Of a stretch of 28,778 nucleotides of DNA, positions 1 through 7,892 are shown piece after piece. Source of the stretch: JBBDWJ01 sp040902925 (GTDB taxonomy: Bacteria > Acidobacteriota > Terriglobia > Bryobacterales > UBA6623); the NCBI GenBank assembly GCA_040902925.1, contig JBBDWJ010000168.1, positions 1-28,778 of the forward strand, written 5' to 3'. Below the pieces are notes generated by a model. It searched no databases. It saw only the letters and a program-made list of their open reading frames with translations, and was not told the origin of the DNA. Positions within the stretch are counted from its first letter, which is position 1; every line of letters begins with the position of its first letter. The translations under genes and the position numbers were made by a program.

Positions 1-2
1 AC

Positions 3-1004
3 GTCACCGACCTGTCTTGGGGCCGCGTGCGCAATCCAACAGAGTTGGTGCGGGGCGCCGAAGAGATCACGCTCAAGGTTCTCAAGTTCGACGCGGAAAA
101 AGAGCGGGTTTCGCTCAGCCTGAAACATCTGCAGCCCGATCCGTGGGAAAACATCGAGCAGCGCTACCGGGAAGGCGAGCGCGCGACCGGCCGCGTTGTG
201 AGCGTCACCGACTACGGCGTTTTCGTCGAGCTGGAGTCCGGCCTCGAAGGACTGATCCACGTTTCGGAGTTAAGCTGGTCCAAGCGCCTCAAGCATCCCT
301 CCAAGATCTTGAAGCAAGGGCAGGAAGTCGAAGGAGTCGTCACCCAGATCAGCGCCGCGGAACGCCGCATCTCGCTGAGTCTCAAGCGGCTGCAAGCGGA
401 CCCCTGGGAAAACCTCGGCGAACGCTATCCGCTCGGCCAGGTCGTCGAAGGCCGCGTTCGCAACCTGACCTCTTACGGCGCATTCGTTGAGATCGAAGAG
501 GGCGTCGACGGGTTGGTGCATGTATCCGATTTGTCGTGGAGCAACGCAGTCAAGCACCCCAAGGACGAGTTGAAGAAGGGCCAAGTTATCCAGGCTGTCG
601 TTCTGCACGTCGACAAGGAAACGCGCCGCGTTTCGCTGGGCGTCAAGCAACTCGAGCCCGACGTTTGGGAAAAATTCTTCAGTCTGCACCTGGCCGGCGA
701 CGACGTGAAAGGCCACATCACGCGCTTTGCCAAGTTCGGAGCTTTCGTCGAGTTGTTACCCGGGGTGGAAGGGCTGTGCCACAATTCGGAGATGTCGGCG
801 AACTCCTCCAAGCAGCGCAAGCCCGCCTTGCGAGCCGGCGAGGAGTACGAGTTCCGAATCATCAAGCTCGATGAGTTCGACAAGAAAATCAGCTTGAGCC
901 GGCGAGCCTACGAATTGGCTCACCGCTCAACCGCCAGCAACGGGACGGCGTCCGCATCGCCCGTAGAGAGTTCCAACGAAGCACTCCACACTGTGAGCGA
1001 ATAG
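3..1004 (+). CDS. rpsA: 30S ribosomal protein S1 (5' truncated by window edge)
   Basis: RNA-binding protein of the small ribosomal subunit that helps load structured mRNAs. The reading frame is open from base 3, so the true start lies outside the window; 333 residues are visible. The visible part is the tail of one S1 domain (KERVSLSLKHL) followed by three S1 domains at about residues 52-120, 138-207 and 225-295. Each carries the OB-fold signature: VTDYGVFVELESGLEGLIHV, then LTSYGAFVEIEEGVDGLVHV, then FAKFGAFVELLPGVEGLCHN. The first two end in the repeated LSLKxLxxDPWE linker typical of bacterial S1. The last domain is the most diverged (NSEMS in place of VSELSW), as is usual for C-terminal S1 domains, and a Ser/Thr/Ala-rich tail follows. 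An IHF/HU gene lies directly downstream, as in E. coli rpsA-ihfB. The family call is very secure. Confidence 0.97.
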   Translation, partial: VTDLSWGRVRNPTELVRGAEEITLKVLKFDAEKERVSLSLKHLQPDPWENIEQRYREGERATGRVVSVTDYGVFVELESGLEGLIHVSELSWSKRLKHPSKILKQGQEVEGVVTQISAAERRISLSLKRLQADPWENLGERYPLGQVVEGRVRNLTSYGAFVEIEEGVDGLVHVSDLSWSNAVKHPKDELKKGQVIQAVVLHVDKETRRVSLGVKQLEPDVWEKFFSLHLAGDDVKGHITRFAKFGAFVELLPGVEGLCHNSEMSANSSKQRKPALRAGEEYEFRIIKLDEFDKKISLSRRAYELAHRSTASNGTASASPVESSNEALHTVSE

Positions 1005-1228
1005 CCGCATAAAACGCTTTCTCGATCTACGGGCGGACAGCATATTGGCCGCCGGCGGGTTACCTTGCGGCGCGAGCATGGCAACCGGCCCGTGGCGTCG
1101 TAAAGCGTGTATGCGCACTCGACGGGTCGTGGTAAGATCCTCAATAGGCGTGAGTTCCAAGATTTGGACCGTCCTTTGTAGTGCCTTTGTAAGCCGCCGC
1201 CGGCGGGGAATGGGAGAGTCGACGGAAA

Positions 1229-1576
1229 ATGACCAAAGCCGATTTGATCGAAGAGGTTTCCCGCGTGGTCGAGGTGACTCGCAAGGAGTCTGAGGTCATC
1301 GTCGAAACGATTTTCGAGAGCGTGGTGAAGTCCCTACGCGGCGGCGAGAAAGTCGAGATTCGCGGCTTTGGAAGCTTCCGGACTCGCGAACGCCAAGGCC
1401 GTGTCGGGCGCAACCCGAAGTCGGGCGATCGGGTCGAAGTCCCCGCCAAGACCATCCCTTACTTCAAGCCAAGCAAAGAGCTGCGCGACGTCGTCAATGG
1501 CGGCGCGCCACCACCGGCTAAACCCTTGAACTCGGACGGTCAATCCGAGTCCGGCAACGAATCACCAACGTCATAA
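1229..1576 (+). CDS. ihfB: IHF/HU-family DNA-bending protein, IHF-beta-like
   Basis: Small nucleoid protein of 115 residues that bends DNA as a dimer. It starts MTKADLIEEV and keeps the whole family core: EKVEIRGFGSF (about residues 40-50), the GRNPKSGD arm tip (about 61-68, with the intercalating proline in RNPKSG) and FKPSKELRD near residue 80. These match IHF-beta more closely than HU. A low-complexity tail of about 22 residues rich in Pro, Ser, Gly and Asn follows; E. coli IHF-beta lacks it. The ATG at 1229 has a purine-rich GGGAGAG (1213-1219) ahead of it, somewhat far away. The 224-nt gap after rpsA holds a TAAGAT hexamer at 1133-1138 that could be a -10, but no convincing -35, so co-transcription with rpsA and an own promoter both remain possible. 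Whether it pairs with a second IHF subunit cannot be told here. Confidence 0.92.
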   Translation: MTKADLIEEVSRVVEVTRKESEVIVETIFESVVKSLRGGEKVEIRGFGSFRTRERQGRVGRNPKSGDRVEVPAKTIPYFKPSKELRDVVNGGAPPPAKPLNSDGQSESGNESPTS

Positions 1577-1606
1577 GCCTCTTAGAGCAGCCCGCCCAGG
1601 CGAGTT

Positions 1607-2266
1607 TCAAGGCTTGGCGCGGCGCGCCGTTTCCAGAAACACCGGAAGGATCGGAATATCATCGATCTGTCCGCGTCGGCTGGTTTGGACGGCCGAAATG
1701 CGATCGACTACGTCCATTCCTTCGATTACCCTGCCGAACACCGTATAGCCGAAATTGCGAGCCCCGCGGTCTAGCTGCTCATTGTCGGAGAGGTTTATGT
1801 AGAACTGCGACGTGGCGCTGTCCCGGTCCAGATTGCGCGCCATCGCGACGCTGCCGCGTTTGTTTTCGAGGCCGTTACGCGACTCGATCGGGACGGGCGC
1901 CAGCGTCGGCTTGAGATCCAGCTCCGGCGTAAAGCCGCCGCCTTGCACGACGAAACCCCGGATCACGCGGTGAAAAACGGTGTCGTCGTAGAATCCGGAA
2001 TCGACGTAGCGAAGGAAGTTCTCGACCGTTTTGGGAGCCCCTTCGTGGAAAAGCTCAATCTTCACCGTACCCTTCGATGTCTCGAGAATCACTATGGGCC
2101 CACCGGAACTCGGCGGCGGGTTGGCATCTGTCCCTTCGCGAGCCACGGACTGCGCGGCCAGCAAAGTAAGGCTGGGCGGATGCGTTGCCGCCAGCGCTCC
2201 TAGTGTCTGAATACTGGCGAGCAGCAACGTCAGGACAACATGCGTGGATTTGCCGTATATGCTCAT
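1607..2266 (-). CDS. Secreted cyclophilin-type peptidyl-prolyl isomerase
   Basis: Cis-trans prolyl isomerase of 219 residues, probably periplasmic, helping exported proteins fold. The N-terminus has a charged start and a hydrophobic segment (about residues 9-27, ending ALAATHP) that reads as a signal peptide, then a linker to about residue 57. The cyclophilin domain spans about 58-216: FHRVIRGFVVQGGGF at 98-112 holds the catalytic Arg and Gln positions, SVAMARN lies near 139-145, SQFYINLSDN near 153-162 and YTVFGRVIEGMDVVD near 174-188. The classical QGGD is QGGG here. Similar in layout to PpiA-type enzymes. The gene is convergent with the ihfB-like gene, leaving only 30 nt between them. There is no clear Shine-Dalgarno before the ATG, but the signal peptide begins exactly there. 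Confidence 0.92.
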   Translation of the reverse strand: MSIYGKSTHVVLTLLLASIQTLGALAATHPPSLTLLAAQSVAREGTDANPPPSSGGPIVILETSKGTVKIELFHEGAPKTVENFLRYVDSGFYDDTVFHRVIRGFVVQGGGFTPELDLKPTLAPVPIESRNGLENKRGSVAMARNLDRDSATSQFYINLSDNEQLDRGARNFGYTVFGRVIEGMDVVDRISAVQTSRRGQIDDIPILPVFLETARRAKP

Positions 2267-2362
2267 GTCGAATGCCCGAAGTTCTTTTTCGTCCAGTTTA
2301 GCCCCAACGAGGGCTTTCCGGTTGCGGCCGCCGGAGTGGTCCCTGGGGCCTGAACAAATTGA

Positions 2363-3106
2363 TTATTCGCGGGACCAGAGCGGCTGGTCAATGCTGACTT
2401 CGGTGTAGATCGCATGACGGGGAGCCCAGGCGCCTGCGGTCTTCCGAGTTTCGAACTGGTATGCAGCCCTGATGGAATGGCGGGAGACGCGCCACTGGAG
2501 ACCGAGCCGGGAACGCGACCGCACGAACCCCGCGCCCTGCCTGAAGGTGAACTGTTGAAACAGCCAGGGCGAGAAAGCCTTGCTTGCCCGGGAAACCTCA
2601 AAGTGTTGCTGGAAGCGGTTAAAGTCAGACGCCGGCACTATATGCCTTTCGTAGTATGACCCCCCTTCGATGGCGACCCCGCTTCGCAGAATCGGGTAGC
2701 TGATCCCGGCAACCAGCCGGTTTTCGTTTTGGGAGGAGTTTGCGGCGTCGCGAGTTAGAAACAGATATCTCGCTCCGATGCGGACGTCTTTTGCCACCTC
2801 ATACTCAAACGTTGTTCCGAGCCTGCGATCGTAGAGATCCCCCACGGTCTCGGCGAACCGGAGCGTTCCGTCGGCGCTCAAAGTGAAGCGTTTCGTGCGA
2901 GCCACGGTGTATTCCACGTCACTCCACGTTTGCGCGCCTTCCGCTTGCACGGAGGGGAGCCCGACGCAAAGGCATGCCCAAAAAAGGGCAGCGACCGTAG
3001 GAAGCCGCGCGCCCCAACGAGCGGCCGCACCGGCCCTCTGCCGTTGAAGCTCACGAGGACAACGACGGAAACCACCGCCGGTCGCTTTGTACCCAACACA
3101 CAACAT
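2363..3106 (-). CDS. DUF2490-like outer-membrane beta-barrel protein
   Basis: A 247-residue protein of unknown function. A long Arg-rich n-region (about residues 1-34) leads into a hydrophobic stretch, LPTVAALFWACLCVGLPSVQA (about 35-55), a likely signal peptide cut after VQA. The mature part opens QTWSDVEYTVARTKRFTLSA and continues as alternating short strands (LGTTFEYEV, VRIGARYLFL, NRLVAGISYPI, RSRLGLQWRVS, SIRAAYQFETR). This is the pattern of DUF2490 proteins, predicted small outer-membrane barrels with no assigned role. The family assignment comes from reading the pattern, not from a search. The n-region is longer than usual, but no later ATG, GTG or TTG precedes the hydrophobic segment, so the ATG is kept. 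It sits 96 nt upstream of the cyclophilin on the same strand, so the two may be transcribed together. Confidence 0.72.
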   Translation of the reverse strand: MLCVGYKATGGGFRRCPRELQRQRAGAAARWGARLPTVAALFWACLCVGLPSVQAEGAQTWSDVEYTVARTKRFTLSADGTLRFAETVGDLYDRRLGTTFEYEVAKDVRIGARYLFLTRDAANSSQNENRLVAGISYPILRSGVAIEGGSYYERHIVPASDFNRFQQHFEVSRASKAFSPWLFQQFTFRQGAGFVRSRSRLGLQWRVSRHSIRAAYQFETRKTAGAWAPRHAIYTEVSIDQPLWSRE

Positions 3107-3251
3107 GAAAGGTGTTCCATCGCCCAGCCATCAACAGGCTGGTCGGGATCGCGCCCACCACGATGGTTGACACCATTTTGTAACAACCGGTGACAATCAA
3201 TCCATGCGCCGGGACAGCCCCGAGCAGATGAGGTTGCGGAAGGTGACCGGA

Positions 3252-3968
3252 TCAGCCGTAGGAGAGACCGCGAACGAAGTAAAGAGCGTTTACGGCAGCG
3301 AGAAAAATCGGGTGGAACATCTGTCCGAAGACGTTCCAGGCGACGAGCAGACCGATCATCATGAAGCCGGGCTGGCGGCTGAACTCATAAAACTTCAGCG
3401 CCGCGGATTCGCTCATCAGCAGCCCGATGGCGGTGTTGCCGTCCAGGGGCGGCACGGGCAGCAGGTTGAAGCTCATCAGCAACAGATTCAGGGAAAAAAG
3501 AATGCTCAGAAATTTCGCCAGAGCCTCCGCGGTGCTGCCCGCCGCGGCGGCCGCGACGACGCCGTCGAAGGCGAGTCTTTGTGGCGCCTCAAAGTCGCCC
3601 ATCGAGATTCCGGCGTGAATCGCAATCGCCGCGCCCAACGCCAACAACAGGTTGGCGACCGGGCCCGCTAGCGCCATCCAAGCGGCACGATGCGGGTGCC
3701 GCGCCTGCCAATAGGGGTCATAGGGGGCGCTCGCCCAGCCGAGCATCCAGCCCTGCAAGGCGTACGTCAGAATCGGCACCACAATCGTGCCAAAGGGCGC
3801 GCGCTGCATGTGAGGAATCGGGTTGAGGCTCACTTGGCCGGCTTCGGCCGCTGTCCGGTCGCCACCCCACATCGCCACCAGCGCGTGCGCCGCCTCATGG
3901 CAGGTGAGCGAAAGCAGGAACGCTACATACCACAGCAGGCCGACCGCCAACATCTCCTGGTCGATCAT
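3252..3968 (-). CDS. Site-2 protease family (M50) membrane metalloprotease
   Basis: Intramembrane zinc protease of 238 residues. The zinc motif HEAAH is at residues 24-28 inside the first membrane segment, and the third ligand lies in NLLPVPPLDG (about 168-177, Asp176). At least four more hydrophobic segments are visible (about 61-80, 96-120, 150-172 and 198-215). It has no PDZ or CBS domain, so it belongs to the compact S2P-like subgroup rather than the RseP/RasP type with PDZ. Its substrate is unknown; compact S2Ps are usually annotated only by fold. The next gene downstream on the same strand is the DUF2490 gene, 145 nt away, so the neighbourhood does not point to a substrate such as an anti-sigma factor. 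Confidence 0.9.
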   Translation of the reverse strand: MIDQEMLAVGLLWYVAFLLSLTCHEAAHALVAMWGGDRTAAEAGQVSLNPIPHMQRAPFGTIVVPILTYALQGWMLGWASAPYDPYWQARHPHRAAWMALAGPVANLLLALGAAIAIHAGISMGDFEAPQRLAFDGVVAAAAAGSTAEALAKFLSILFSLNLLLMSFNLLPVPPLDGNTAIGLLMSESAALKFYEFSRQPGFMMIGLLVAWNVFGQMFHPIFLAAVNALYFVRGLSYG

Positions 3969-4375
3969 GGTTTCACTGACCGCCTCGATCTAGCGGCGGC
4001 CGGGAACGCGTCGAACTTTGTTCGCTGTGGCCGGGGGTTGCAAGACGCATGTGCGGAAGTAGACATGTGACGCCGCGGATCGCGCCATCGGAGCAAGACG
4101 GAAGCAATCCAATTGATCCTGCGTGTCGTCGAACGCTCCAAGTCGTCCCAGTATAGCTATCGGTTTCGAGCACGGTCAGCCTCGTGAACTCCAGCGCGAC
4201 GTTCAGAACATCAGACGAGGAAAAGCCGCGGAGGGTTGTAAGCGCAACGAGCGTCTGCGGGAGACCGCCTGGCGGTGATGCGCCGCCGTGGAAGATGATA
4301 AGGTCCACGCACGAATTGCCGGCGTGTGGATGACGGAGAGTCTACCGGTCCCAAGCGCTCTTGGAATCGCGGGAT
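3969..4375. other. Gene-poor gap with one doubtful reading frame
   Basis: This 407-nt stretch lies between the M50 protease start and the AIM24 protein stop. An open frame of 111 codons runs on the minus strand from 4308 to 3973, opening MDLIIFHGGASPPGG. Its first half has GC-rich third positions like a gene, but the second half loses that bias and resembles no family I recognise. It could be a decayed gene or chance. I see no strong terminator, tRNA or repeat in the gap. The part next to 3968 must contain the M50 promoter unless transcription reads through from the AIM24 gene. Confidence 0.35.
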
Positions 4376-5248
4376 CTAGTCCTCACTGCCGAACATGTTG
4401 GTGAGCGCACCCAGGCCGCTGGCCTCGCCGCCGCCGGACTTGCCCATCACGCCCAACTCGCGGCGCAATTTCGAAAGCGTCATCGTCTGCACGATCACCT
4501 TGCCAGGGCCCGTGAGCGTCGTGAGGAAAAGCCCCTCACCGCCGAAGATGCTGGTGGCAATGCCCCCGGCAAACTGTACGTCATAGTTGACGCTGTCATC
4601 AAACGCGACCACGCAGCCGGTATCCACTTGCAGAGTCTCGCCGGGGCCGAGCTCGAACTCCACAAAGTCGCCGCCCGCATGCACGAACGCGACACCAGGC
4701 CCGGAGAGCCTTTGCAGAATGAAACCCTCGCCTCCAAAAAAGCCGGCGCCGATCTTCTTCGTGAAGGCGATGTCGATTTTGACGCTGGTTTCCGCGACGA
4801 GAAAGCCGTCGCGCTGCACCAGAATGGACCGGCCGGCGGCCAAGTGGAACGGTTGAATGCGGCCCGGGAAATCGCCGGCAAAACCCACTTCGCCCGGAGT
4901 CGAGCGGCACTCAAAATGCGTCATAAACAGCGACTCGCCGGTGAGCTTGCGCTTGAGGGCCCCGAACAGTTTCTCCCCGATGCCGCTGCCGGTCATCTTT
5001 GTCTGCCAGTCGACGTTGGCCGTCTTGTAGACCATCTTGCCCGCTTCGGCATAGATGTCCTGGCCGGGTTTGAGCTTGATGCGCACGATCTGCAGGTTGT
5101 CGCCTTCAATCTTGAAATCGATGGGCGGCGCGACTTGCGCGACGGCGGCTCGTGCCTGACCGCCGGCGCCCACCAGATTCGCACCACAATGCCCGCAAAA
5201 GGCCGCGTCGTCGGCCACCGATCCGCCGCAACTCGTGCAATATGCCAT
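4376..5248 (-). CDS. AIM24/TIGR00266-family protein with N-terminal zinc ribbon
   Basis: A 290-residue protein. The N-terminus is a small zinc ribbon with two CxxC knuckles: Cys4/Cys7 (YCTSCGG) and Cys18/Cys21 (FCGHCGA). An Ala-rich linker follows to about residue 42. The remainder is an AIM24-type double beta fold, made of glycine-rich pseudo-repeats such as GAGFFGGEGFILQRLSGPG and ATSIFGGEGLFLTTLTGPG. The family is named after a yeast mitochondrial protein; bacterial members are widespread and without settled function, often linked loosely to membranes or envelope stress. It ends in a Gly-rich tail (GKSGGGEASGLG). No signal peptide or membrane helix is seen, so a cytoplasmic location is likely. 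It is divergent from the M28 peptidase gene with a gap of about 300 nt. Confidence 0.9.
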   Translation of the reverse strand: MAYCTSCGGSVADDAAFCGHCGANLVGAGGQARAAVAQVAPPIDFKIEGDNLQIVRIKLKPGQDIYAEAGKMVYKTANVDWQTKMTGSGIGEKLFGALKRKLTGESLFMTHFECRSTPGEVGFAGDFPGRIQPFHLAAGRSILVQRDGFLVAETSVKIDIAFTKKIGAGFFGGEGFILQRLSGPGVAFVHAGGDFVEFELGPGETLQVDTGCVVAFDDSVNYDVQFAGGIATSIFGGEGLFLTTLTGPGKVIVQTMTLSKLRRELGVMGKSGGGEASGLGALTNMFGSED

Positions 5249-5545
5249 AGCATCGCTAGGATATCACGGCACTGTTTGGGCTCTTTGTCAGGCAAACACC
5301 CGCGCGCGTCGACCGGGCGCGGGCTTCCCGCTGGCGTTCCGGCCGGCGCGGGCGTTGGGTCGGGCGGGCGATGGTTGTAACCTGAGGGAATGGCTAGTTT
5401 TGCGAGCATGCGGGCTAGGCGCGATACATCGATGCTTGGTCCCGCAATGCACGTGTCTCCGGCTTTCGCCGGCCCGCGTTTGGACGCCCGCCAACGCTGT
5501 GATAGTCTTGGTGCTCCGCCCGCGACGCGGGCCGTTATTCCGGCG
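5249..5545. other. Divergent intergenic region with two palindromes
   Basis: This 297-nt GC-rich gap between the AIM24 gene and the M28 peptidase must hold promoters for both. Two hairpin-capable sequences are visible: ccggctttcgccgg (5459-5472, 5-bp stem) and gcccgcgacgcgggc (5518-5532, 7-bp arms around a single base). The second ends only 13 nt before the chosen peptidase start, so it could be an operator or could affect translation. I cannot identify a convincing -35/-10 pair. Confidence 0.4.
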
Positions 5546-7039
5546 ATGAATCCAGCACTCCAGCGATCCGTTTGCGGACTCCTGCTTGGGGTCATGCTGT
5601 GCGCTGCGCCCGCCGCGGCTCAAAGCGAGCCGGCGCCGGCTGAGCGTCTGCTCAAAGAGATTTCCAACTCGCAGCAACTCGAAGGGAATCTTCGTGTGTT
5701 GTGCGACGAGATCGGCGGCCGCATGCCGGGTACGCCGGGTATGCAGCGCGCCGTGACGTGGGCGGTCGAGGCGTTCCGCAAGGCCGGCGTCGACGAGGTC
5801 CATACCGAAGAGTTCAGCGTGCCGAATTCATGGCGCGAGGGCGACACGCGGATCGAGCTGCTTACGCCGGTTCGCTCGGCCGTACGCGGAGTGTCTTCCG
5901 CCTGGGTTCCGGCCACGCCGCGCGGCGGCATACGCGCGGAAGTGATCGATGGCGGCAGCGGCGGTGAGGGCCGCATCACGCGAATGGCCGAGAAGGCGCG
6001 CGGCAAGATTCTGCTGATCGGCTCGCGGCAGGTTGAGACCTTTCACGACCTGGCGGTCGAGCAGCGCGACTCGACTGTAGCGCTCCGTGAAGCCGCGGAG
6101 GTAGGGGCCGCGGCCGTTTTGTTCATGTCCACGCGCGCCCACGGCCTGCTCTATCGCCACATCAATATCCTCGACGGCAAGCTGGACCTGTTGCCGACGG
6201 CGCTGATAGCCCGCGAGGATGCGCTGCGCATTTCACGGTTCCTCGAGAACGGCCAGAAGGTCGAGATGCGGTTGTCGCTGCCGAATCAGACCGGCGGGCC
6301 GCTCAAAGCGCACAACGTTGTCGCAGAGATCCGCGGACGCGAGCAGCCCGACGAGATGGTCATCGTCGGCGCGCACCTCGACTCGTGGGATCTTGGCTCG
6401 GGCTGCCTCGACAACGGCTGCAATGTGGCGATGGTTATCGAAATCGCCCGCGGCATGGTGGCCGCCGGCGTCCGGCCGCGCCGCACTGTGCGGTTTATCC
6501 TGTTCAGCGCCGAAGAACAGGGCCTGCTAGGCTCGCAGGCCTACGTACGCGCGCATCGCGACGAACTCGATTCGATTGCCGCCGTCATCGTCCACGATAT
6601 GGGCGTGGGCAAGATAGTGGGCTATTCGCTGGGCGGACGCCGCGACATCGAGCCGGGCCTCGTCAAGGCGATGGAGCCGGTCGCCGGCCGCGGCGCCAAT
6701 GCCCACAGCTATGACGCCTTCTTCGGGACCGATCACTTCGACTTTTTGCTTGAGGGCGTGCCGACGCTAGTCGCGGTTCAGGATACAAGCGAGTACGTTC
6801 CCGTCTATCACTCCGCCGCCGATACCTTCGACAAGGTCAGTCTCAGCTCGGTTCGCGATGAGGCCGGTATTGCCGCCGTCACCGTGTTCAACATCGCCGA
6901 TAGTCCCGAACGGCTCGGCAAACGCCTCGATCGCAATCAGCTCGAACACTTGCTGGAAGACACCCGTCTTGACGACCAGATGAAATTCCTGGAGTTATGG
7001 GAAGACTGGGAGCGCGGGCTCCGGGGCCGAGCTAAATGA
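5546..7039 (+). CDS. Secreted M28-family zinc aminopeptidase
   Basis: Exported zinc exopeptidase of 497 residues, probably an aminopeptidase or carboxypeptidase acting on peptides in the periplasm or outside. A signal peptide covers residues 1-26 (LLLGVMLCAAPAAAQ). A PA-type insert (about 100-235) precedes the catalytic domain. The five metal ligands are visible: His277 in GAHLDSWDLG, Asp289 in LDNGCN, Glu323/Glu324 in FSAEEQGLLGS, Asp351 in VHDMG and His422 in PVYHSAADTFD. The bridging-Asp motif reads DNGCN where DDGTG or DNGSG is common. The frame is open upstream to an ATG at 5390, but starting there would bury the signal peptide, so the ATG at 5546 is preferred. It converges on the peroxiredoxin gene with 60 nt between the stops. 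Confidence 0.92.
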   Translation: MNPALQRSVCGLLLGVMLCAAPAAAQSEPAPAERLLKEISNSQQLEGNLRVLCDEIGGRMPGTPGMQRAVTWAVEAFRKAGVDEVHTEEFSVPNSWREGDTRIELLTPVRSAVRGVSSAWVPATPRGGIRAEVIDGGSGGEGRITRMAEKARGKILLIGSRQVETFHDLAVEQRDSTVALREAAEVGAAAVLFMSTRAHGLLYRHINILDGKLDLLPTALIAREDALRISRFLENGQKVEMRLSLPNQTGGPLKAHNVVAEIRGREQPDEMVIVGAHLDSWDLGSGCLDNGCNVAMVIEIARGMVAAGVRPRRTVRFILFSAEEQGLLGSQAYVRAHRDELDSIAAVIVHDMGVGKIVGYSLGGRRDIEPGLVKAMEPVAGRGANAHSYDAFFGTDHFDFLLEGVPTLVAVQDTSEYVPVYHSAADTFDKVSLSSVRDEAGIAAVTVFNIADSPERLGKRLDRNQLEHLLEDTRLDDQMKFLELWEDWERGLRGRAK

Positions 7040-7099
7040 CGAGCCTGCCCAATGACGGCATGTTCCCACAGACTAAAACCATCGCCTTTGAATGGCTGG

Positions 7100-7744
7100 C
7101 TAGGCGACCTGGCCGCGAAGTTCTTCGAGCGCCTCTATGACCTCCTCGGGTTCCATTCTCCGGGTAAAGTCCGCCGTTACGTGCCGCCTCCGCACGATGC
7201 CGTCCTGGTCAATCACAAACGTGCCCGGCACCGGCAGCCGCCAGCTTCCGTCAGCGTTGTAGCTGCTGATGTCGGTGTTGAAAGCGCTCGTGTAAATCTG
7301 CCGCACGCGCGCCGGCACGGTGAACTGTAAACGGTAGTCGTGAATGACGGACTGCTTCGGGTCGCAGACCATGTCAAAATCCGGGGACACTTCCACATTT
7401 CCAAATAGAGCCATGTCGGGATGGATGCCCACCAGCGATCCACCCGCCTCGCGAAGCTCGGGCAAAGCGCGGTGCAGGGCTCGGAGTTGAAGATTGCAGA
7501 CAGGGCACCAGGCGCCTCGAAAGAAACTGACCACAACCGGTCCCCGGCGCAGGCGCTCCTCGAGCCAAACCTCTTCGCCGACACTATTGGGCAGACGAAA
7601 ATCGGGGGCTCGCTCACCGACCGCGATTCCAGGTGCTTCCCGGTTGTGGTCGATGCGAGCCATCTCCTCGCTGATCACTGCCGCCGCTTCGTCCGGCGTG
7701 CTGTAGCTCGCTAGCAGCGTTTGGATCTCGTCTCTTAGTTTCAT
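7100..7744 (-). CDS. Peroxiredoxin-like (AhpC/TSA, PRX-like) protein
   Basis: Thiol peroxidase-like protein of 214 residues with a thioredoxin fold. The active-site segment is SFFRGAWCPVCNLQLRAL, with Cys80 as likely peroxidatic cysteine and Cys83 completing CxxC. The preceding GERAPDFRLPNSVGEEVWL (about 43-61) is the usual entry strand. Later features are VSPDFDMVCDPK and PGTFVIDQDGIVRRRHV with the cis-proline loop. A CxxC at this point marks the PRX-like subgroup, whose members may be peroxidases or oxidoreductases. The frame extends upstream to 7867, but the ATG at 7744 has a CGGAG ribosome site at good distance and begins like relatives (MKLRDEIQTL), so it was chosen. A MarR-type regulator lies 148 nt upstream on the same strand and may control it. 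Confidence 0.88.
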   Translation of the reverse strand: MKLRDEIQTLLASYSTPDEAAAVISEEMARIDHNREAPGIAVGERAPDFRLPNSVGEEVWLEERLRRGPVVVSFFRGAWCPVCNLQLRALHRALPELREAGGSLVGIHPDMALFGNVEVSPDFDMVCDPKQSVIHDYRLQFTVPARVRQIYTSAFNTDISSYNADGSWRLPVPGTFVIDQDGIVRRRHVTADFTRRMEPEEVIEALEELRGQVA

Positions 7745-7892
7745 CACGCGGCTCCGAAATTCTCCCGGACAAACTGCCCCTATGCAGTAGACGCGGCCGA
7801 AGGCCCCGCTGCTGCAAAAAGCTGTGTCTTTCAGGGAGAATTCTGGATTCGCTGGCGGAGGAGTCAAGTATTCGGTATCACGGTTAATCGTG

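Noticed and set aside
4361..5380. Plus-strand frame of 339 codons
   Set aside because: Antisense to the AIM24/zinc-ribbon gene, whose motifs are clear.
5390..5545. Upstream start for the M28 peptidase
   Set aside because: Would place 52 unrelated residues ahead of a clean signal peptide, and its purine tract touches the ATG, too close for a ribosome site.
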